Shown here: in pieces, positions 6,604 to 12,544 of the stretch | How positions within the stretch are numbered: the first letter of the stretch is position 1 | How the letters are laid out: every line of letters starts with the position of its first letter | Origin: Stenotrophomonas sp. | Lineage (GTDB): Bacteria > Pseudomonadota > Gammaproteobacteria > Xanthomonadales > Xanthomonadaceae | Assembly (NCBI GenBank): GCA_003484865.1 | Contig: DMZT01000320.1 | Coordinates: 1 to 12,544 of the forward strand | Reading direction: 5' to 3' | Length of the DNA stretch: 12,544 nucleotides | The notes under the pieces: generated by a model | The model's input: only the letters and a program-made list of their open reading frames with translations | Databases searched by the model: none | What the model was told of the DNA's origin: nothing | Position numbers and translations under genes: made by a program

Positions 6604-7164
6604 TCAGCTGCGCAATACCTGGCCGCTGAGCGCATCGCGGATCGGCGTGGGCTGCGCCAGGCCACCGGTCTGGCCATCGATCAGGCCATCGAGCAACGCC
6701 AGCAGGCGCGGGTCCAGTTCGGCGCGTGTGCGTGCTGGCGGCTCGCCGGCGAGGTTGGCACTGGTGGAGACCAGTGGGCCGCCCCAGGCGCGGCACAGCG
6801 CGGCGACCAGGGGGTGCGCACTGATGCGCACCGCGATGCCGCTGTGTTCGCCGGTGATCCAGCGCGGCGCGCGTTCGCCAGCGGGCAGGATCCAGGTGTT
6901 GGCACCGGGCCAGCTGGCCAGGACCGCGCCTTGGCGATCCAGCGGCAGGGCATCCATCCGCACCCAGCCATCCAGTTGGGCCGGATCGGCGGCAACCAGG
7001 ATCATCCCCTTCTCGACCGGGCGCTGCTTGAGCTGCAGCAGCTTCATCACCGCCGCTTCGTGCGCGGGATCGCAGCCCAGCCCCCAGACCGCTTCGGTGG
7101 GATAGGCGATCACCCCGCCGGCGCGCAGCGCAGGCAGGGCAGTGTCCACAGTGAGTTCGTTCAT
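6604..7164 (-). CDS. tsaC: Threonylcarbamoyl-AMP synthase TsaC (YrdC/Sua5 family)
   Basis: Makes threonylcarbamoyl-AMP from threonine, bicarbonate and ATP, the first step of the universal t6A37 modification of ANN-decoding tRNAs; TsaB/D/E then transfer the group. The 186-residue product matches the short TsaC type (E. coli 190 residues) and lacks the extra C-terminal domain of Sua5. Family motifs are present: 'AYPTEAVWGLGCDP' at 20-33, 'KQRPVEKG' at 46-53 with the nucleotide-binding basic residues, and 'VSTSANLAG' from 132. The close of the protein ('IRDALSGQVLR') is also like E. coli TsaC. It follows topA by 67 bases, the usual neighbour. No good Shine-Dalgarno precedes its ATG; a very short open frame ends on this ATG and a hairpin lies in the spacer (see those entries). 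Identification is secure. Confidence 0.95.
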   Translation of the reverse strand: MNELTVDTALPALRAGGVIAYPTEAVWGLGCDPAHEAAVMKLLQLKQRPVEKGMILVAADPAQLDGWVRMDALPLDRQGAVLASWPGANTWILPAGERAPRWITGEHSGIAVRISAHPLVAALCRAWGGPLVSTSANLAGEPPARTRAELDPRLLALLDGLIDGQTGGLAQPTPIRDALSGQVLRS

Positions 7165-7193
7165 GACAGGCGACCCGGGTGCATGGCCCGCAT
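7161..7193 (-). other. Possible 10-codon leader frame overlapping the tsaC start
   Basis: On the minus strand, ATG at 7193-7191 opens a frame of ten codons (MRAMHPGRLS) that stops with TGA at 7163-7161, overlapping the tsaC ATG as ATGA. A GGGAGG sequence lies just upstream, three bases from the ATG, closer than is ideal. It could couple translation into tsaC or be chance. Confidence 0.2.
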
Positions 7194-7196
7194 TAT

Positions 7197-7216
7197 CCTC
7201 CCGCCGTGGCGGGAGG
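7197..7216. promoter_or_regulatory. Hairpin in the topA-tsaC spacer that covers a ribosome-binding-like sequence
   Basis: Perfect 8-bp arms CCTCCCGC (7197-7204) and GCGGGAGG (7209-7216) surround a 4-base loop, 15 bases after the topA stop. In minus-strand RNA the 3' arm is GCGGGAGG, which holds the only good Shine-Dalgarno-like sequence before tsaC. No T-run follows, so it is a poor terminator and more likely a structure affecting translation or RNA ends. Confidence 0.4.
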
Positions 7217-7231
7217 GGGCAACCAGGGCGG

Positions 7232-9733
<2,502 letters not shown>

Positions 9734-9792
9734 GGCGTCAGGATTCTATGGGCAGGGCCCCGGGGAGGGCCGCTAGGGTGGAGCAAATGGCC

Positions 9793-9826
9793 GCATTAGT
9801 GAAGCGGCGCGGGCGATATACATAAA
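9793..9826 (-). promoter_or_regulatory. AT-richer patch upstream of topA, possible promoter region
   Basis: Within the 194-base spacer before topA, this is the only AT-rich segment. On the minus strand it reads TTTATGTATATC and, further on, TAATGC, either of which could be part of a -10 element. No clear -35 box pairs with them. It lies between the hairpins and the topA start, where a promoter would be expected. Confidence 0.25.
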
Positions 9827-9828
9827 CC

Positions 9829-9855
9829 GAACGCCCGGGGGTGGGCCGGGCGTTC
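9829..9855. terminator. Terminator-like hairpin upstream of topA
   Basis: Arms GAACGCCCGG (9829-9838) and CCGGGCGTTC (9846-9855) form a perfect 10-bp stem with a 7-base G-rich loop. On the minus strand it follows the RDD gene and is succeeded by GGTTTATG, a weak T-tract; on the plus strand AGCTTTCT follows. The ten-base arm is the same as in the hairpin at 3804-3829. Confidence 0.6.
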
Positions 9856-9882
9856 AGCTTTCTGCCTATTAGTGGAATCACG

Positions 9883-9910
9883 CCGGGCCCGCTCATGTCA
9901 AGCGGCCCGG
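9883..9910. terminator. Hairpin directly after the GYF_2-RDD gene
   Basis: CCGGGCCCGCT (9883-9893) pairs with AGCGGCCCGG (9901-9910), leaving one bulged C and a 7-base loop. It begins 17 bases past the RDD gene stop on the minus strand. No T-run follows. Together with the hairpin at 9829-9855 it suggests that most transcripts from dprA-smg end before topA. Confidence 0.45.
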
Positions 9911-9927
9911 TGTGAGGATGGCTCGGA

Positions 9928-10836
9928 TCAGGACATCGAGGCGATCACGCCGATCATCGCGATCATCACGCCGAACAGGGCCACCACGGCCAGTGCGGCG
10001 ATCACCAGGATCACGATGGTGACCGTGCCCAGGCCGCGCTGCTGCAGCTCGGGGTGCTCGGTGAAGGCCCACTTGTCCACCACCAGGGTGTCGCACATCA
10101 TGTCGTGCAATGCCTGCTTGCGCTCGGTGAAGGCGGCCATGATGAAGCCGATCATCAGGATCAGGCTGCTGACGATGGTTGCCAGGTAGCGGCAGAAGGC
10201 CCGAAGGAAGCTGATCCGCTCGCCATTGCCGCGCACGACCTTGATGCCGACGGCCATCTTGCCCAGCGTGGCGCCACCGCGCGAGGCGTGGAAGCCGGCG
10301 TAGTAGCCGATGCTGATCACCATGCTGAGCAGCATCACCACCAGCGTCAGCGCGACCTGTACGCCTTCGTTGCCCGAGCCGGCGCCCATCACGTTGATGA
10401 TCATGCTCAACGGCAGGGTGACCACGGTGAGCAGGATGTAATCGATGAAGTAGGCGGCGTAGCGCTTCCAGAAACCGGCATAGACCACGTCCTGGCCATG
10501 GACCACGGCCGTGTTGGCGTAGCCGGTGGCCGCGGCAGGCGCGGTGTACGGCGAGTAGGTGCCGCCACCGGTGCCCGGCAGTGGCGCGGTGCCATTGTCG
10601 ATGGCGGTGTAATCCCCGCGCAGGTCGATGCCGCTGCCGAGATTGCTGGCGGCCGCGGCGAGATGCTGCAGCTGCAGCTCATCGACGGCCTCGGACAGTG
10701 GCGCCCACTGCGCGAACCCTTCGCGCCACACCAGCGTGGCCAGGGTGATGTCACCGCGCTGGAAGCGCTGGCGCATCTCCTCTGCGCTCAGCGGCCCCTG
10801 ACGTTCCTGGCCATCGGCGAAATACCACTCAGTCAT
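9928..10836 (-). CDS. GYF_2 (DUF4339) and RDD domain membrane protein
   Basis: A 302-residue inner-membrane protein. Residues 3-50 are a GYF_2/DUF4339 domain ('WYFADGQERQGPLS' ... 'LVWREGFAQWAPL'), a fold that in other proteins binds proline-rich peptides. A glycine/proline-rich linker follows to about 115. The RDD domain is at about 122-255: the Arg/Asp signature 'WKRYAAYFID' (Arg125, Asp132), the conserved 'GATLGKMAVGIKVV' at 188-201 and 'ALHD' at 242-245. Membrane helices are likely at about 131-150, 161-181, 219-236 and, beyond the RDD domain, 272-297. RDD proteins are of mostly unknown function; some are proposed ion exchangers. The ATG has an AGGGGA ribosome binding site eight bases away. 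It lies 45 bases behind the GYF_2-pilin gene and is probably co-transcribed. The family is sure; the function is open. Confidence 0.88.
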   Translation of the reverse strand: MTEWYFADGQERQGPLSAEEMRQRFQRGDITLATLVWREGFAQWAPLSEAVDELQLQHLAAAASNLGSGIDLRGDYTAIDNGTAPLPGTGGGTYSPYTAPAAATGYANTAVVHGQDVVYAGFWKRYAAYFIDYILLTVVTLPLSMIINVMGAGSGNEGVQVALTLVVMLLSMVISIGYYAGFHASRGGATLGKMAVGIKVVRGNGERISFLRAFCRYLATIVSSLILMIGFIMAAFTERKQALHDMMCDTLVVDKWAFTEHPELQQRGLGTVTIVILVIAALAVVALFGVMIAMIGVIASMS

Positions 10837-10881
10837 TGCTTCAATCCCCTGTTGGGTGCATCCATGGACATGTGTCCGTTA

Positions 10882-11628
10882 TCAGCCGCGGCATTCCAGC
10901 GGCAGGTAGGTATCGTCGGGCTCGCCGCTGCATTCCCACTGCCCGGCACCGTTGTAGTCCAGCCACAACAGCTTGCCGTCCAGCGCGGCATTGCCGGGCA
11001 CGGTGAGCTCGGCTTCCACACCGCAGTGGCCATTGTTGAAGCGGCCGATCCGCACGGCGTTGATCGCGCCGTCGGCGTAGGCTTCGGCCGGCTGGAAGCC
11101 CTCGTCATCGTTGACCGGGCAGCGGCCATGTGCGCTGTGGAACCCGGCCACCGCGAGTTTGACCGGGGCCAGCGTCACCAGTGCTTCACTGGTTTTGGCC
11201 CGCGCCACATAGTCCCGATAGGCGGGCAGCGCGAACGAGGCGAGGACCGCGCCGACGATCAGCACCAGCACCACGATCACGGCCGCAACGATGCCCACGA
11301 TCGCGCACCCGCTCAATCCCTTGCGGGGTGGGGGAACGGCGGTGGGGTTGGCGGGGGACACGGGGGTGACGGGAACGCCGGGCGCGGCGGGCAGCGCCGG
11401 TGGCACGGCGGGGCCGGGAACCGGCTCTGCCACCACCTCGACGGCGGGGGCGATGTCCAGGCCGATCTCGGCCGCCACGGTTTCCAGCGGCTGCCACTGG
11501 GCCATGCCGTCGCGCCAGACCAGCGTATCCAGTGCGATGCGGCTGGAATGGTAGAGCGCGATCAACTCGTCAGCAGGCAGCGGACCGCGCTGCTGACTGT
11601 TTCCTTCTGCAAAGAACCACTGGTCCAC
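10882..11628 (-). CDS. GYF_2 (DUF4339) domain fused to a type IV pilin-like domain
   Basis: A 248-residue, single-pass membrane protein. Residues 3-50 are GYF_2/DUF4339 ('WFFAEGNSQQRGPLP' ... 'LVWRDGMAQWQPL'), close to the next gene's domain. A Pro/Ala/Val linker spans about 58-101. A membrane helix at 107-132 runs into 'ALPAYRDYVARAKTSEAL', which matches the helix of type IV pilins. The rest looks like a pilin head: 'GRCP' at 168-171 and the C-terminal loop 'WECSGEPDDTYLPLEC' with Cys233 and Cys246, as in the disulfide loop of PilA. The prepilin cleavage signature (Gly then Phe, with Glu at +5) is absent, so it is probably not processed or assembled. The start is GTG with AGGAG seven bases upstream, 38 bases behind smg. 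The fold assignment is by motif; the function is unknown. Confidence 0.86.
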   Translation of the reverse strand: MDQWFFAEGNSQQRGPLPADELIALYHSSRIALDTLVWRDGMAQWQPLETVAAEIGLDIAPAVEVVAEPVPGPAVPPALPAAPGVPVTPVSPANPTAVPPPRKGLSGCAIVGIVAAVIVVLVLIVGAVLASFALPAYRDYVARAKTSEALVTLAPVKLAVAGFHSAHGRCPVNDDEGFQPAEAYADGAINAVRIGRFNNGHCGVEAELTVPGNAALDGKLLWLDYNGAGQWECSGEPDDTYLPLECRG

Positions 11629-11635
11629 CGGCCCG

Positions 11636-11640
11636 CTCCT
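11636..11640 (-). promoter_or_regulatory. Ribosome binding site fixing the GTG start of the GYF_2-pilin gene
   Basis: AGGAG on the minus strand lies seven bases before the GTG at 11628-11626. It supports that non-ATG start, which also places the GYF_2 tryptophan at residue 4 as in the paralogue. Confidence 0.6.
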
Positions 11641-11666
11641 GAATGCGCAAGGCGCTCAGTGTAAGG

Positions 11667-12140
11667 TCAGTGAAGCGGTTCCGGCTCGTCCACGAACATC
11701 TGGGTTTCCATCCAGGCGTACGCGGCCTCGGCCCCGGGCTGGTTGAACAGCACCATCAGCACGACCCACTTGAGGTCGTCCAGGTCCAGTTCGTCCTGGT
11801 CCAGCGCCATCGCACGGTCGAGCACCAGCTCACGCTGGCTGGCATCGAGGATGCCGTGCTGCTCCAGGAACATCAAAAAGCCACGGCCTTCCACGTCGAG
11901 CTTGTCCAGCTCGGGCCCATGGAAAATGCGCACCGGGCCATTGACGCGGCCCAGCACCACGGCCGGGCGCTGCTCGGCGAGCGCGTCCAGCCAGTCAAAG
12001 GCTTTGTTGATCTCGGTGGGGCTGAAGCCGGCCTGGATCAGGCCGTTCTGGAGGGAGTCGCGGTCGCGGATGAGGTCCGCGTCTTCGCTGAAATAGTGTT
12101 CGAACAAGTACAGCAGGACATCCAGAATGCTCTCTTTCAT
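11667..12140 (-). CDS. smg: Smg family protein (DUF494)
   Basis: A 157-residue, acidic, mostly helical cytoplasmic protein with no signal peptide or membrane segment. The start '[16 protein letters not shown]' and the end segment '[15 protein letters not shown]' are the recognisable DUF494/Smg pattern, and the length matches E. coli Smg. The biochemical role of Smg is not established; its strongest clue is its stable place between dprA and topA in many proteobacteria. Here it follows dprA by 42 bases and is followed after 38 bases by the GYF_2-pilin gene instead of topA. A GAGGGG sequence close to the ATG serves as ribosome binding site. The family is secure. Confidence 0.93.
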   Translation of the reverse strand: MKESILDVLLYLFEHYFSEDADLIRDRDSLQNGLIQAGFSPTEINKAFDWLDALAEQRPAVVLGRVNGPVRIFHGPELDKLDVEGRGFLMFLEQHGILDASQRELVLDRAMALDQDELDLDDLKWVVLMVLFNQPGAEAAYAWMETQMFVDEPEPLH

Positions 12141-12182
12141 TGCCCCTCGGCCTGCGTCAACGACGCTGTGGAGGTGAAGAAA

Positions 12183-12544
12183 CTAGGGTTTTCGACAGTA
12201 GCGACCATAGGCGGCCATTACCTTTCCATCCAGTTCCATGACCAGCAGCATGGCCGACAGCTGGGCCGCCGTCAATCCGCTGCGCTGGATCAATGAATCC
12301 ATACCCGTTGGGTCGTGATCCAGGGCTTTCCACAAGCACTGGTAGTCCGGGTCGGTGTAGGAAGGGGCGCGCTCGGGCGCCGGTCGTGCCTGTTCAGTGG
12401 GGGCGTCCAAGCGGGTTCGCAAGGCCCCGGCCAGGGTCTGGGCGAGCGCGGCCAACCCGGCGGTCACCTCGGCCGGCGCCTCCACCAGCGCTGCGCCCTG
12501 CCGGATCAGCCGATGGCAGCCGCGGGCGCGGGGATTAGATCGGA
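12183..12544 (-). CDS. dprA: DNA-processing protein DprA, C-terminal part (5' end outside window)
   Basis: DprA loads RecA onto single-stranded DNA taken up by natural transformation. The frame stays open to the right edge, so the gene is cut there; about 120 residues are visible. The upstream part reads 'NPRARGCHRLIRQGAALVE', the conserved end of the Rossmann (LOG-like) domain that binds ssDNA. A linker rich in Ala and Pro follows, then the C-terminal winged-helix domain (DprA_WH): 'LWKALDHDPTGMDSLIQRSGL' in two parts and 'LLVMELDGKV'. The stop is TAG at 12185-12183. It lies 42 bases before smg, as usual. A GTG at 12485 could open a short frame, but the homology continues upstream of it, so it is not the start. 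Identification is secure. Confidence 0.93.
   Translation of the reverse strand, partial: RSNPRARGCHRLIRQGAALVEAPAEVTAGLAALAQTLAGALRTRLDAPTEQARPAPERAPSYTDPDYQCLWKALDHDPTGMDSLIQRSGLTAAQLSAMLLVMELDGKVMAAYGRYCRKP

Noticed and set aside
5754..6629. A plus-strand open frame opposite the first DUF4124 gene
   Set aside because: The product is arginine/alanine/histidine-rich without a domain, while the minus strand gives a signal peptide, paired cysteines and a paralogous neighbour.
6561..6677. An upstream extension of the first DUF4124 gene by 39 residues
   Set aside because: The extra residues are arginine-rich and would bury the clear signal peptide that begins at 6560. They also overlap the end of tsaC.
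10054..11664. A long plus-strand open frame opposite the two GYF_2 genes
   Set aside because: It crosses both genes and their spacer, has no ribosome binding site or known domain, and is explained by high GC content.

Overview
The window is high-GC proteobacterial chromosome that looks like Stenotrophomonas (Xanthomonadaceae, probably the S. maltophilia group). The reasons are the GC-rich codon use, the gene order dprA-smg-...-topA-tsaC, GC-rich terminator hairpins built on CGCCCGG/CCGGGCG, and one hairpin that closely resembles the GTAG-type (SMAG) REP elements of that genus. The identification is from recall of gene families and order, not from a search. Both edges cut through genes: a DUF3106-like protein on the left and dprA on the right. 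There is no gene-free stretch over 300 bases.

Left part (1-5017), mainly plus strand: the end of a DUF3106-like protein, a NorM-type MATE efflux pump, the membrane signal peptide peptidase SppA, a small lipoprotein on the minus strand facing sppA, and a short-chain dehydrogenase of the tropinone-reductase-like type. These look like independent housekeeping units. sppA and the lipoprotein gene converge on one strong hairpin.

Convergence zone (5018-5130): a SMAG-like hairpin directly follows the dehydrogenase stop codon. After it come three imperfect 22-23 bp tandem repeats, the last of which contains the stop codon of the opposing gene.

Right part (5113-12544), all minus strand, in transcription order: dprA (DNA uptake/recombination), smg (DUF494), a GYF_2 (DUF4339) protein fused to a type IV pilin-like ectodomain, a GYF_2-RDD membrane protein, two hairpins, topA, tsaC, and two tandem DUF4124 envelope proteins that overlap by ATGA. 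dprA-smg-topA-tsaC is a familiar proteobacterial cluster covering DNA processing, supercoiling and tRNA t6A synthesis. The two GYF_2 genes sit inside it, tightly spaced behind smg.

The most unusual item is the GYF_2-pilin fusion. It has a cytoplasmic-type GYF_2 domain, a proline-rich linker, one membrane helix without the prepilin cleavage signature, and a pilin-like periplasmic domain that keeps the C-terminal two-cysteine loop. Other points of note are the lysine/alanine tail of TopA in place of zinc fingers, the tandem two-module DUF4124 pair, and a topA-tsaC spacer hairpin that buries a Shine-Dalgarno-like sequence.
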